Source: Alistipes sp. (lineage in GTDB: Bacteria; Bacteroidota; Bacteroidia; Bacteroidales; Rikenellaceae). From it: a stretch of 52,189 bases of DNA. A program made the position numbers and the translations under genes. The notes under the pieces were generated by a model, which had not been told where the DNA came from, made no database searches, and saw nothing but the letters and a program-made list of their open reading frames with translations. The stretch covers positions 1-52,189 of the forward strand of contig JAFZFR010000040.1 in the NCBI GenBank assembly GCA_017555805.1, given 5' to 3'. This document shows positions 9,498 to 17,740 of this stretch, in pieces (the first letter of the stretch is position 1; the number at the start of each line of letters is the position of its first letter).

Positions 9498-10508
9498 TTA
9501 ATTTCCGCCCGATACTACAATCACGCCCAAACCTACGATGAAGAACAGGAACATCACGCCGAGCAAGAGGTTAGTCTTCTTGTCGCTGCCCTTGAACTCC
9601 TTCCAGATGAATACGCCCCAGATAGCGGCAATCATTGGTGCGCCCTGACCCAAAGCGTAAGAGATAGCGGCACCAGCCTTACCTGCTGCGATGTAACTGA
9701 ACGCAGTACCCAAACACCAGATGCAACCGCCGAGGACACCTACCAGGTGAGTCGAAAGTGAACCCTTGAAGTACTCCTTGTATGACACTGGCTCGCCAAC
9801 GAATGGACGACGCATAACAAAGGTGTTGAAGATGAAGTTGCTGAGCAATACACCGATTGAGAAGATGAAGATTGCTGAATATGGAGTAAGCATACCCGCT
9901 GTTGGCTGCTCGAAGTTGTCCAAATCCATACCCTTAATCACAAAGCGGTAGAATGTTGACATCAACAAACCAGCGATGATTGCGAGGATAGCGCCCTTCT
10001 TATTGTTTGAGCCGCTGTTACCCTGCTTCGATACGCGACCTGCTGCCATACCGTTGCAGATAATTGCAACTACAATCAATGCAACGCCCAATGCGAGCAA
10101 CACTGGATTACCCTTACTCTGCTCAAGATAGTTGTTGATAACGCCCAACACCAATGCAAGACCACAACCAAGAGGGAAGGCAACTGCCATACCTGCAAGC
10201 GATGTAGATGCGCTCAAGAGGATATTAGATGCGTTGAAGATTACGCCACCGAGGATTACCCAACCCACAGAAGCGCCGCTCGCCTGCATCAAATCCTGCA
10301 CGAAAGGACGACCCTGGTCGCCGATGCTACCCATAGTGAAGCCCAGCAAGAGGGTGAAGAGTACCATACCGATAACATAGTCCCAGTAGAAGAGTTCATA
10401 ACGCCAGGTCTTGCCCGCCAACTTCTGTGTGTTGCCCCAAGAGCCCCAGCAGAGCATAGTGATAAAGCAGAATACAACTGCCAAAAGATAACTTTGAATG
10501 ATAAACAT
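9498..10508 (-). CDS. Sugar permease of the DMT superfamily (GRP/RhaT type), probably ribose
   Basis: The 336-residue protein is almost wholly hydrophobic with about ten membrane helices and short loops (for example YLLAVVFCFITMLCWGSWG at the N-terminus). This is the layout of the glucose/ribose porter and rhamnose-symporter branch of the drug/metabolite transporter superfamily. It would carry a sugar across the inner membrane, probably with protons. It starts 20 nt after the ribokinase stop codon in the same transcript, so ribose is the most likely substrate; related permeases sit beside ribokinases in Bacteroides ribose loci. The specificity is inferred from context, not from residues. Confidence 0.8.
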   Translation of the reverse strand: MFIIQSYLLAVVFCFITMLCWGSWGNTQKLAGKTWRYELFYWDYVIGMVLFTLLLGFTMGSIGDQGRPFVQDLMQASGASVGWVILGGVIFNASNILLSASTSLAGMAVAFPLGCGLALVLGVINNYLEQSKGNPVLLALGVALIVVAIICNGMAAGRVSKQGNSGSNNKKGAILAIIAGLLMSTFYRFVIKGMDLDNFEQPTAGMLTPYSAIFIFSIGVLLSNFIFNTFVMRRPFVGEPVSYKEYFKGSLSTHLVGVLGGCIWCLGTAFSYIAAGKAGAAISYALGQGAPMIAAIWGVFIWKEFKGSDKKTNLLLGVMFLFFIVGLGVIVVSGGN

Positions 10509-10528
10509 AGTGATATAAGTTTAAGGTT

Positions 10529-11446
10529 TTACTTCTTCATTGCCTGAATCTCGGCGCGCGTAGGTGCCGCTGGCTGTGCGCCCATACGGGTTACGCTGAT
10601 TGCGCCCGCGATGTTTGCCTCGTGTACTGCGTCGATAAGGCTCTTGCCCTCGGCGATGACGCTCGCCAACACGCCGTTGTAGGTGTCGCCCGCTGCGGTT
10701 GTGTCCACCGCCTCGACCTTGATAGCCTCCACTCGCATCATCATATGACCGTCAAAAACCAGTGAACCCTCGCTACCCAGCGTCACGATAACATTCTTTG
10801 CGCCCATATCGTAGAGCGCAAGTGCCGCGCGCTGTGCAGATGCGAGGTCAGTCACCTCGATGCCAGTCAGGCGAGATGCCTCGCTGCGGTTAGGTGTGAT
10901 GAGGTAGAGGTTGCTGATAAGTTCCTTGCTCAATGGCTCGGCTGGTGCTGGCGCAGGGTTCAAAATCACGCGCACGCCCGCTTCGGCTGCCATCTTCGCT
11001 GCATACTCAACGGTTGCGATAGGGGTTTCAAGTTGCATCAGGACAACATCTGCGCCCGTAACCTCCGCCTTTGCCTTGTCGATATCCTCTGTTGAGAGGT
11101 ACATATTTGCGCCACCCGCAACCACGATGCAGTTCTCTGCCTCCTGATTGATGGTGATGAGTGCCACGCCCGATGGGTGCTCCTTGTCGATGAATACATA
11201 GTCAGTGACGATGCCGTCCTCCTTCATCGCCTTGCGTACCTGCTCGCCAAAGAGGTCGTCGCCAGTCTTTGCCACGAACACCACGCGGTTGCCGTAGCGT
11301 GCCGCCGCAACTGCCTGATTGGCGCCCTTGCCGCCCGCATTCATAAAGAAATCGCCGCCCAACACTGTCTCGCCGCCTGCTGGCAGGTGAGAGGTCTTGA
11401 CAACCATATCGGTGTTGCTGCTACCAATTACAACGATATTTTTCAT
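10529..11446 (-). CDS. rbsK: Ribokinase
   Basis: RbsK phosphorylates D-ribose to ribose 5-phosphate with ATP. The 305-residue PfkB-family product shows the N-terminal substrate motif (GSSNTDMVVK), the glycine-rich GGKGANQAVAAARYG motif and the C-terminal anion-hole and catalytic-base motif DTTAAGDTYNG, whose Asp is the base. The frame is open to 11527, but the ATG at 11446 gives the normal length, matches family N-termini and lies 40 nt downstream of a -7 box. It is the first gene of a two-gene operon with the sugar permease and follows the deoD terminator. With DeoD upstream it fits salvage of ribose and nucleosides. Confidence 0.95.
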   Translation of the reverse strand: MKNIVVIGSSNTDMVVKTSHLPAGGETVLGGDFFMNAGGKGANQAVAAARYGNRVVFVAKTGDDLFGEQVRKAMKEDGIVTDYVFIDKEHPSGVALITINQEAENCIVVAGGANMYLSTEDIDKAKAEVTGADVVLMQLETPIATVEYAAKMAAEAGVRVILNPAPAPAEPLSKELISNLYLITPNRSEASRLTGIEVTDLASAQRAALALYDMGAKNVIVTLGSEGSLVFDGHMMMRVEAIKVEAVDTTAAGDTYNGVLASVIAEGKSLIDAVHEANIAGAISVTRMGAQPAAPTRAEIQAMKK

Positions 11447-11485
11447 CTCAATTAATAGTTGTTGGTTAAAATTATTCTTAATATC

Positions 11486-11517
11486 CAAAGATAATCGTTT
11501 TTTGCCGTAAAAACAAA
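11486..11517 (-). promoter_or_regulatory. rbsK promoter
   Basis: On the minus strand, TTTG (11514-11517), 20-bp spacer, TATCTTTG (11486-11493). The -33 element lies inside the T-run of the deoD terminator. Confidence 0.75.
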
Positions 11518-11541
11518 AAACGGGCAAACTTTATGCCCGTT
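11510..11541 (-). terminator. Terminator after the nagB-deoD unit
   Basis: ACGGGCA / TGCCCGT stem (11520-11526 and 11534-11540) followed on the minus strand by TTTTTTGTTTTT. It lies about 20 nt after the deoD stop. Confidence 0.88.
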
Positions 11542-11562
11542 CTCTGTGATTATTGGTCCAAT

Positions 11563-12273
11563 TTATATGATATCGAATGCAATCTCCATCATATTTGTAA
11601 AACTTGTCTGGCGCTGCTCTGCGCTGCAAGCCGTGCCGTGCACCAGCGAATCGGATATGGTGCAGATGCAGAGGGCCTTGTTGCCGCTGCGTGCCGCATT
11701 CATATAGAGTGCCGCCGCCTCCATCTCAACAGCCAACACACCCATCTTCTGCCACGCGTGCCAGCGGGTCGCATCGTCACCGTAGAACACATCGCTCGAG
11801 AGCAGGTTGCCCACCTTGTAGTTGATACTCATCGCCTCGGCCTTCTCCACTGCGGCTCTCGCCATCGCGAAGTCGGCAATAGGGGCAAATGTGCCTGGAA
11901 GGTTGTACTGCGCTCCGTAGTTAGAGTCGGTGCAAGCGCCGATGCCGATTACAACATCGCCCAACCCGAGGTCGGGGTGGTAAGCGCCAGCCGAGCCCGT
12001 ACGGATGATGCTCTTCACGCCGTAGAAGTTATACAATTCGTAAGTGTAGATACCAATCGAAGGGATACCCATACCATGTCCCATCACCGACACTCGCTTG
12101 CCCTTGTAGGTGCCAGTGAAGCCCAACATACCACGCACATTGTTGAACTGTACGGGGTTTTCCAGGTAACGCTCCGCCATAAACTTGGCACGCAGCGGGT
12201 CGCCCGCCATAATTACCTTCTCGGCAATCTCGCCGAGTTGCGCTCCGATGTGGGGTGTGGGTGTTGATGACAT
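11563..12273 (-). CDS. deoD: Purine-nucleoside phosphorylase, DeoD type
   Basis: DeoD cleaves purine (deoxy)nucleosides with phosphate to the free base and (deoxy)ribose 1-phosphate. The 236-residue sequence closely follows the hexameric E. coli enzyme: TPHIGAQ at the start, the phosphate loop [47 protein letters not shown] for ribose binding, and ISDS containing the catalytic Asp that protonates N7 of the base. It is the last gene of the NagB-LmbE/nagB/deoD unit, 24 nt after nagB, and is closed by a terminator. Pairing with amino-sugar genes suggests joint scavenging of cell-wall and nucleic-acid debris, which is inference. Confidence 0.95.
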   Translation of the reverse strand: MSSTPTPHIGAQLGEIAEKVIMAGDPLRAKFMAERYLENPVQFNNVRGMLGFTGTYKGKRVSVMGHGMGIPSIGIYTYELYNFYGVKSIIRTGSAGAYHPDLGLGDVVIGIGACTDSNYGAQYNLPGTFAPIADFAMARAAVEKAEAMSINYKVGNLLSSDVFYGDDATRWHAWQKMGVLAVEMEAAALYMNAARSGNKALCICTISDSLVHGTACSAEQRQTSFTNMMEIAFDII

Positions 12274-12297
12274 AGTGTTGAGTATTAATCGTTTATA

Positions 12298-13089
12298 CTA
12301 CAAGTTTGCCTTCTCGATATCCTTGAAGTAGCGGTAGGTGTTCACCTTCAACTCGCCAACAGCAGGCTCGTCGCATACGAGGATGCCCTTTGGGTGCATC
12401 TGCAATGCTGTGATAGTCCAGGCGTGTGACACAGCGCCCTCTACGCACTGCTGTACGGCGCGCGCCTTCTTGTGACCCAATGCCAATACCATAACCTGCT
12501 TTGCAGCACATACAGTGCCAACACCAACTGTGAGCGCCAACTTTGGCACCTTGTTCACATCGTTATCGAAGAAACGAGAGTTCACGATGATAGTGTCCTC
12601 TGTGAGGGTCTTGATACGAGTGCGTGAGTTGAGTGATGAGAAAGGCTCGTTGAATGCCAGGTGACCATCCTCGCCTACGCCACCGATAAAGAGGTCGATG
12701 CCACCAGCAGCCTCGATGCGTGCCTCATAATCAGCGCACTCTGCGTTGAGGTCGGCTGCGTTGCCGTTCAGGATGTTTACATTCTCCTTCTTGATGTCGA
12801 TGTGTGAGAAGAAGTTGTTCCACATAAATGAGTGGTAACTCTCTGGGTGCTCCTCTGGAAGACCTACATACTCGTCCATGTTGAATGTAACAACATTTGC
12901 GAACGATACCTTACCCTGCTTGTAGAGGTCGATAAGACCATTGTACATGCCGAGTGGGGTAGAACCAGTAGGCAAACCCAATACGAATGGCTCGCTGCTA
13001 ACGGCAGCCTTTGCATTTATCTGTGACGCCACATACTCTGCTGCCCAACGACCAGCCTCTGCGGCTGTGTTTTCGATGATAACTCTCAT
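12298..13089 (-). CDS. nagB: Glucosamine-6-phosphate deaminase
   Basis: NagB converts glucosamine 6-phosphate to fructose 6-phosphate and ammonia. The 263 residues include every catalytic position at the same number as in E. coli: Asp72 (FNMDEY), Asp141, His143 and Glu148 ([14 protein letters not shown]). The segment [15 protein letters not shown] contributes to the active site and the allosteric region in the E. coli enzyme. It begins 2 nt after the stop codon of the upstream NagB-LmbE fusion gene, which indicates cotranscription and perhaps translational coupling. This copy appears fully active, unlike the NagB half of its neighbour. Confidence 0.96.
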   Translation of the reverse strand: MRVIIENTAAEAGRWAAEYVASQINAKAAVSSEPFVLGLPTGSTPLGMYNGLIDLYKQGKVSFANVVTFNMDEYVGLPEEHPESYHSFMWNNFFSHIDIKKENVNILNGNAADLNAECADYEARIEAAGGIDLFIGGVGEDGHLAFNEPFSSLNSRTRIKTLTEDTIIVNSRFFDNDVNKVPKLALTVGVGTVCAAKQVMVLALGHKKARAVQQCVEGAVSHAWTITALQMHPKGILVCDEPAVGELKVNTYRYFKDIEKANL

Positions 13090-13091
13090 AA

Positions 13092-15026
13092 TTATAATTT
13101 CATTTTAACAAATACTTCAATTGCCTGATACTCCGCCATACCCAACAAGTCGTAGAGACGAGCGGTGTTCTGTGTGCGCTCCTCGGCACGCTGCCAGAAC
13201 TCGCGGCTGTCGTCGCCTGGGAATGGAACGATATCCTTCTGTGAAAGGTGGCGGTAGATAGCGTGACGCTTCTTGATGAGTTCCTCTGGGCTCAATGGCA
13301 CTGCCATATCGACCATACCAATCTCCCACTCCATCCAAGCACCACGATAGAGCCATACGACGCAATCCTCAATCCACTTCTCGCCCTTGTCCTTCAGGCG
13401 GTAGAGTGCCTCGAGAACTGACTCTGTGCAGACGCGGTGTGTGCCGTGTGGGTCAGCAAGGTCACCAGCCAGGTAAACCTGATGTGGCTGAACCTGCTGC
13501 AAGAGCTCGGTGATAATCTCAATATCCTTCTCTGTGCGCTCGCCCTTCTTGATGCCGCCAGTCTCGTAGAATGGCAAGTTCAGGAAGTGTGCGTTAGTGT
13601 CCTCGTTCAAACCGAATGAGCGAACTGCACCACGAGCCTCTGCGCGGCGGATAGCGCCCTTGAGCTCGAGCAATGCGCGTGGCTCTGGCTCACCCTTCTT
13701 CTTCGATGCGATAATCTGCTTAACCTCCTCTACGCGGTCGCCGTAGCCCAACTCGCGAGCCGAGTCGATGTGCTGCATCACAACATCATCGTGAACTGCC
13801 ACATTACCAGAAACCTGATAAGCAACATGTACATCGTGACCCTGCTCAACCAAGCGGATGAATGTACCACCCATCGAGATAACATCGTCATCAGGGTGTG
13901 GCGAGAAGATAATCACGCGCTTTGGGAATGGTGTCGATGGCACAGGACGAGTCGAGTCGTCAGCGTTTGGCTTACCACCTGGCCAGCCAGTGATTGTGTG
14001 CTGCAAGTCGTTGAATACCTTGATGTTGATGTCAGAGTACTCCATGCCTACAACCTCCAGCATCTCGCCGAGTGAGTTTGTGATGTAGTCTTTATATGTG
14101 AGTTTAAGGATAGGCTTCTGAACAACCTCACAGAGCCATACCACAGCCTTGCGTACCAAGCGTGGAGTCCAGTCGCAAGGACCTACCACCCAAGGAGTCT
14201 TCTTCACTGTGAGTTGTGCTGCCGCTGTGTCATCCACAACAGCCTCGATAGCGTGGTGGTTCTGCAACATTGATGCAGGGATGAGGCGTGTAGCATCCTC
14301 CTCCACAGTCTTGTGGATGATGTCGGCCTTATCCTCGCCCCAAGCCATCAGGATGATGCGCTTTGCGCTCATCACTGTGTTCAGACCCATCGTGATTGCC
14401 ATCTTTGGAGTGTTCTCCGCGCCGTGGAACAAACCAGCCTGCTGCTTGCGTGACTGGTAGGTGAGCTGCACAAGACGAGTAACCGACTTTGCATAGGTAC
14501 CTGGCTCGTTGAAGCCAATCTGACCCTGCTCGCCCATACCGATAACCATCAGGTCGATGTTGCGGGCCTTGCGGTCGAAGTCGGCGCAATATTTAGTAAT
14601 CTCGCTTGTAGGGACTGAACCGTCGAGGATGTGTACATTCTCTGGCTTGAGGTCCACCTGGCTTACCAAGTCCTCGTGGATGCGGAAACTGCGGCTCTGC
14701 AGCTCCTTTGCCTTGATAGGGTAGAACTCGTCGAGGCTGAAGACCTCCACATTTTTGAATGAAACCTCGCCAGCCTTGTAGCGGCGTACCAACTCCTGAT
14801 ACACGCCAAGAGGTGTTCGACCTGTTGTAAGACCCAAAGCGAATGGGCGCTCCGATGAGTCGTGGGCGTTGATTGCCTTTACAATCTCACCTGCAACATA
14901 CTCGGCACCTTGACCCTCGGTGGGGAATACTGATGTTGGGATTTTTTCATAACGGTGGATGATGTCGGCAGGAGTGCCGTCCATGATGATGCCACCGTCA
15001 TACGGAAGTGAGTATTTGCTCTCCAT
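13092..15026 (-). CDS. NagB-like domain fused to an LmbE/PIG-L-type deacetylase
   Basis: The 644-residue protein has two parts. Residues about 30-290 are a NagB/RpiA-fold domain ([29 protein letters not shown] with Asp99). Residues about 365-644 are a LmbE/PIG-L domain with the zinc motif HPDDD at 377-381 and a later DPHGTHR motif. LmbE-type enzymes remove N-acetyl groups from GlcNAc-containing substrates, so the fusion could join deacetylation to an amino-sugar phosphate step. In the NagB half the motif reads [13 protein letters not shown]: positions matching E. coli Asp141 and His143 are Gln167 and Gln169, while Glu174 is kept. Deaminase activity is therefore doubtful. Databases usually label such proteins glucosamine-6-phosphate deaminase on fold alone. 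It heads the nagB-deoD operon. Confidence 0.85.
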   Translation of the reverse strand: MESKYSLPYDGGIIMDGTPADIIHRYEKIPTSVFPTEGQGAEYVAGEIVKAINAHDSSERPFALGLTTGRTPLGVYQELVRRYKAGEVSFKNVEVFSLDEFYPIKAKELQSRSFRIHEDLVSQVDLKPENVHILDGSVPTSEITKYCADFDRKARNIDLMVIGMGEQGQIGFNEPGTYAKSVTRLVQLTYQSRKQQAGLFHGAENTPKMAITMGLNTVMSAKRIILMAWGEDKADIIHKTVEEDATRLIPASMLQNHHAIEAVVDDTAAAQLTVKKTPWVVGPCDWTPRLVRKAVVWLCEVVQKPILKLTYKDYITNSLGEMLEVVGMEYSDINIKVFNDLQHTITGWPGGKPNADDSTRPVPSTPFPKRVIIFSPHPDDDVISMGGTFIRLVEQGHDVHVAYQVSGNVAVHDDVVMQHIDSARELGYGDRVEEVKQIIASKKKGEPEPRALLELKGAIRRAEARGAVRSFGLNEDTNAHFLNLPFYETGGIKKGERTEKDIEIITELLQQVQPHQVYLAGDLADPHGTHRVCTESVLEALYRLKDKGEKWIEDCVVWLYRGAWMEWEIGMVDMAVPLSPEELIKKRHAIYRHLSQKDIVPFPGDDSREFWQRAEERTQNTARLYDLLGMAEYQAIEVFVKMKL

Positions 15027-15072
15027 AGTAATGTATTTTGTTGTTTTGCTTTATATACAAACAGTCATTATG

Positions 15073-15080
15073 CAAATTTA
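15073..15080 (-). promoter_or_regulatory. Promoter of the NagB-LmbE/nagB/deoD unit, -7 box
   Basis: The minus strand reads TAAATTTG, an exact TAnnTTTG match, 46 nt before the ATG. No clear -33 box. Confidence 0.5.
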
Positions 15081-15226
15081 GAAAAATTATTTATATAAAT
15101 AAAGAATTTGGGCAAAAAATCGGCAAGAAAATGCTATCAGATGCCCCTCTGGCGGGTTTTTCGTGCGGGAGGTGTTGGCTGGAGGTTGGAATTTTAATTT
15201 TTAGCGCCTGTTTTCGGCGGTAGGGG

Positions 15227-15257
15227 TTGCATTTTTGAGCCATAATTTCTAACTTTG
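15227..15257 (+). promoter_or_regulatory. Promoter of the glycerophosphodiesterase gene
   Basis: TTG (15227-15229), 20-bp spacer, TAACTTTG (15250-15257), 29 nt before the ATG at 15287. The rest of the 15081-15226 interval shows nothing I can name. Confidence 0.65.
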
Positions 15258-15286
15258 CTATATTATTAACCTACACGAAACTTTAT

Positions 15287-16048
15287 ATGAAAAGACTTTT
15301 CCTCTCATTATTGGCACTTTGTGCCGTTGCGACCGCGTCGGCGCAGACAAAGGTGATTGCTCACCGTGGCTTCCACGCAACGCAGAACTCTTACGACAAC
15401 ACAATCTCTGCGTTGAAGCACGCCCAGGCGTTGCGCGTATTCGGCTCGGAACTTGATGTGAACGAGACTACTGATGGCGAACTTATCGTTATCCACGGCG
15501 CTCGTCACCGCGATATTCCAAATGTGCAGGCTGCCGATTTCCAGACAGTTAGAGCATTGCCTTTGATAAATGGCGAGGTTGTACCAACCCTTGACGAGTA
15601 CCTCAAGCAAGGTCGCAAGAGCAAGGCTACGAAACTTATCATCGAACTCAAGCGCCACGCTACGCCCGAGCAGGAGGCGCGCGTTGTGGCGAAGACCTTG
15701 GCGGCGGTGAAGAAGCATAAGTTGAACAAGCGCGTGGAGTATATCTCGTTCAGCCGCTACATCTGCGACGAGTTGGCTCGCACAGCACCAAAGGGCACGC
15801 AGATTGCCTACCTGAATGGCGAACTCTCGCCAGCGCAGTGCAAGGAGCGCGGTTTTACAGGTATCGACTACCACATCAACACCCTCAAGCAGCACCCCGA
15901 GTGGATTAAGCAGGCGCACGATTTGGGTATGACGGTGAATGTTTGGACTGTGAACGATGCAGAGACTATGCAGTGGTTTATTGACCACGGCGTGGATTAC
16001 ATCACAACCGATAACCCATTGGAACTTAATCGCTTGCTCGGTAAGTAA
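15287..16048 (+). CDS. Periplasmic glycerophosphodiester phosphodiesterase
   Basis: GDPD enzymes hydrolyse glycerophosphodiesters to an alcohol and glycerol 3-phosphate. The 253-residue product has a signal peptide (MKRLFLSLLALCAVATASAQ) and a TIM-barrel GDPD domain. The catalytic pair His26-Arg27-Gly28 (IAHRG), metal ligands Glu55 and Asp57 (GSELDVNETTDG) and His70 are present. At the third motif the usual His-Asp is His-Gly (VIHGARHRD), a mild departure, and the PENT segment is NSYDNT. Later motifs IIELK and VNVWTVND fit the family. It is monocistronic, ended by a strong hairpin. Likely role is recycling of phospholipid headgroups in the periplasm. Confidence 0.9.
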   Translation: MKRLFLSLLALCAVATASAQTKVIAHRGFHATQNSYDNTISALKHAQALRVFGSELDVNETTDGELIVIHGARHRDIPNVQAADFQTVRALPLINGEVVPTLDEYLKQGRKSKATKLIIELKRHATPEQEARVVAKTLAAVKKHKLNKRVEYISFSRYICDELARTAPKGTQIAYLNGELSPAQCKERGFTGIDYHINTLKQHPEWIKQAHDLGMTVNVWTVNDAETMQWFIDHGVDYITTDNPLELNRLLGK

Positions 16049-16072
16049 TTCCCACACGCAGGAGCAATATAG

Positions 16073-16106
16073 GTCGCCGATTTAATAAAATTGGCGGCTT
16101 TTTTTG
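16073..16106 (+). terminator. Terminator after the glycerophosphodiesterase gene
   Basis: CGCCGATTT (16075-16083) / AAATTGGCG (16088-16096), a 9-bp stem with one G-T pair and loop AATA, then GCTTTTTTTG. Confidence 0.88.
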
Positions 16107-16134
16107 TTTGTTCGGCGGCGATGGAGTATCTTTG
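16103..16134 (+). promoter_or_regulatory. Promoter of the NCS2 permease gene
   Basis: TTTG (16103-16106), 20-bp spacer, TATCTTTG (16127-16134), 18 nt before the ATG. The -33 box is the end of the preceding terminator's T-run. Confidence 0.75.
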
Positions 16135-16152
16135 CTTAATAATTTTTGAGAT

Positions 16153-17436
16153 ATGGATTTGAGATATAGACTTGATGACCGCCCGAAGATGGGCATTCTG
16201 CTGATGTATAGCCTCCAGTGGTTTGTGCTGGCGGTGGCGGTGGTGATTACCTCGCTCTTTATTGCGGTGGGCTCGCCTGCCGAGCGTGTGTTGTATGCCC
16301 AGAAGGTCTTTGCGCTGATGGGTGTTGCGACCGTAGTGCAGGCTCTGTGGGGGCATCGTATGCCGCTTGTTGTGGGTCCGGCATCGGTGTTGCTGGTGGG
16401 TATCATCACGGCTATGGCAGCACAGGGTGATGCGCTGAATACCAACAAGATATACACCTCGGTGCTGATTGGTGGCGCTGCCGTTACGCTGCTCTCGGCG
16501 GGTCGCGCGATTGAGTACCTGCAGCGCATCTTCACGCCTCGCATCGTGGTGGTGATTTTGATGCTTATTGCCTTCACTTTAGGCCCTACAATCAAGAACC
16601 TGATATTCCCCGCTGGCGGCGAGGTGCGCTATGCTTTTGGCTTGTGGTTCACGCTGTTGGGCATTCCGACTATGGCGTTTGCGGCCAATAAGTTGCGTGG
16701 TGTGGCGAAGTCGCTGCTTATTCCTGCGGCGTTGTGCGTGGGTTGCGTGGCTTACTATTTGATATATGGCGGTTTTGGCGATGCGCTGGCGAAATCTGCC
16801 TCTTCGGAGGGGGCTCTGCTGTTGCCTCGTCTGGAGCTTGACTGGAGTATGATTGCAGCCTTTATGTTTTGCTATATCGCGCTGCTTATCAATGATATAA
16901 GTTCTGTTCAGTCGCTCGGCGCGATGCTCGGTGCTGATGGCTTGCAGAAGCGTTGCCGCCGCGGTGTCGGACTGACTGGTCTGTTTAATATGGTTGCGGG
17001 CGGAATGGGTATTATCGGCCCTGTGAACTACTCGATGTCGCCTGGCGTGATTGCCTCGTCGGGTTGTGCTTCGCGTTACGCCATTGTGCCTGCGGGCGTG
17101 GCATTGGTGTTGTGCGCCTTTGTGCCCGATGTGTTGGCGGTGATGACATCAATCCCCAATACGGTCATCGGCGTCATCTTGCTCTACCTGATGGGAACGC
17201 AGTTGGCGGCGTCGCTCTCGATGATTGCTAACTCGCAGAGCGCCAAGACCTTCGAGGAGTGCCTGATTCTCGGCCTGCCTATTATGGTTGCGCTCGTTTT
17301 CGGTATTATCCCTATGAGCGCTATCCCCGCGATTTTGCGTCCGATTGTTGGTAACGGCTTTGTGATGGGTGTTATTACGGTGATGTTGCTCGAACACCTG
17401 ATTCTCCGCCAGCGAGCGAAAAAGGACCAGAAATAG
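16153..17436 (+). CDS. NCS2-family (uracil/xanthine permease-like) transporter, divergent
   Basis: The 427-residue membrane protein has about 12-14 hydrophobic helices and the general NCS2 plan, including GHRMPLVVGPASVLL in the third helix region. NCS2 members are proton symporters for uracil, xanthine, urate or guanine. Here the signature that coordinates the base in helix 10 (Q/E-N-x-G, as in QNNG or ENIG) is replaced: the aligned stretch is SMSPGVIASSGCASR at 294-308, keeping only the Gly and the later Ser-Arg. The helix 8 acidic motif (AEHIG in UraA) reads LINDISS near 245-251. The fold is therefore clear but the substrate is not; a nucleobase is only one option. It has its own promoter and terminator. 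Confidence 0.8.
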   Translation: MDLRYRLDDRPKMGILLMYSLQWFVLAVAVVITSLFIAVGSPAERVLYAQKVFALMGVATVVQALWGHRMPLVVGPASVLLVGIITAMAAQGDALNTNKIYTSVLIGGAAVTLLSAGRAIEYLQRIFTPRIVVVILMLIAFTLGPTIKNLIFPAGGEVRYAFGLWFTLLGIPTMAFAANKLRGVAKSLLIPAALCVGCVAYYLIYGGFGDALAKSASSEGALLLPRLELDWSMIAAFMFCYIALLINDISSVQSLGAMLGADGLQKRCRRGVGLTGLFNMVAGGMGIIGPVNYSMSPGVIASSGCASRYAIVPAGVALVLCAFVPDVLAVMTSIPNTVIGVILLYLMGTQLAASLSMIANSQSAKTFEECLILGLPIMVALVFGIIPMSAIPAILRPIVGNGFVMGVITVMLLEHLILRQRAKKDQK

Positions 17437-17460
17437 ATATATTATATATAGGTATATATG

Positions 17461-17502
17461 GAAGTGGGGCGAACATTGGGTCGCCTCACTTCTTGTTTTT
17501 TA
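17461..17502 (+). terminator. Terminator after the NCS2 permease gene
   Basis: GAAGTGGGGCGA (17461-17472) / TCGCCTCACTTC (17481-17492), a 12-bp stem with one G-T pair, then TTGTTTTTTA. Confidence 0.9.
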
Positions 17503-17503
17503 T

Positions 17504-17558
17504 CGTATGCCATAAATATGCGCTCTTTTGCATACGAAAAATGGTTACAAACTGTAAC
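17504..17558. repeat. Two inverted repeats upstream of the susC promoter
   Basis: CGTATGC (17504-17510) is matched by GCATACG (17530-17536) across 19 nt, and GTTACA (17544-17549) by TGTAAC (17553-17558) across 3 nt. They lie 88-140 bp before the susC -33 box in the 304-bp gap after the permease. They could be operator half-sites or small hairpins (the second is followed by T5). The rest of the gap up to the promoter is plain A/T-rich sequence. Confidence 0.4.
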
Positions 17559-17645
17559 TTTTTGTAGAAATAATATTTATTACTGTAATCATAATGCATA
17601 AAGTCCCACTAATTATTAAACAATGTTAAATTAATATTAATTTTT

Positions 17646-17677
17646 TTTGATAAATTGGTTTTTTATGCCTAATTTTG
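17646..17677 (+). promoter_or_regulatory. susC-susD promoter
   Basis: TTTG (17646-17649), 20-bp spacer, TAATTTTG (17670-17677), giving an A-rich 5' leader of roughly 60 nt before the ATG at 17741. Confidence 0.75.
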
Positions 17678-17740
17678 CACTTGTATTTTTCCATTTTAGA
17701 AAGTGTGAACAAATACACATATAAATAAACAAAAAAATTA

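Noticed and set aside
11533-12267. 244-codon open frame on the plus strand opposite deoD
   Set aside because: It is a shadow of the high-GC deoD gene: no start context, His/Arg/Cys-rich composition and no family resemblance.
15308-16057. 249-codon open frame opposite the glycerophosphodiesterase gene
   Set aside because: Antisense shadow; the plus-strand gene has a signal peptide, promoter, catalytic motifs and terminator.
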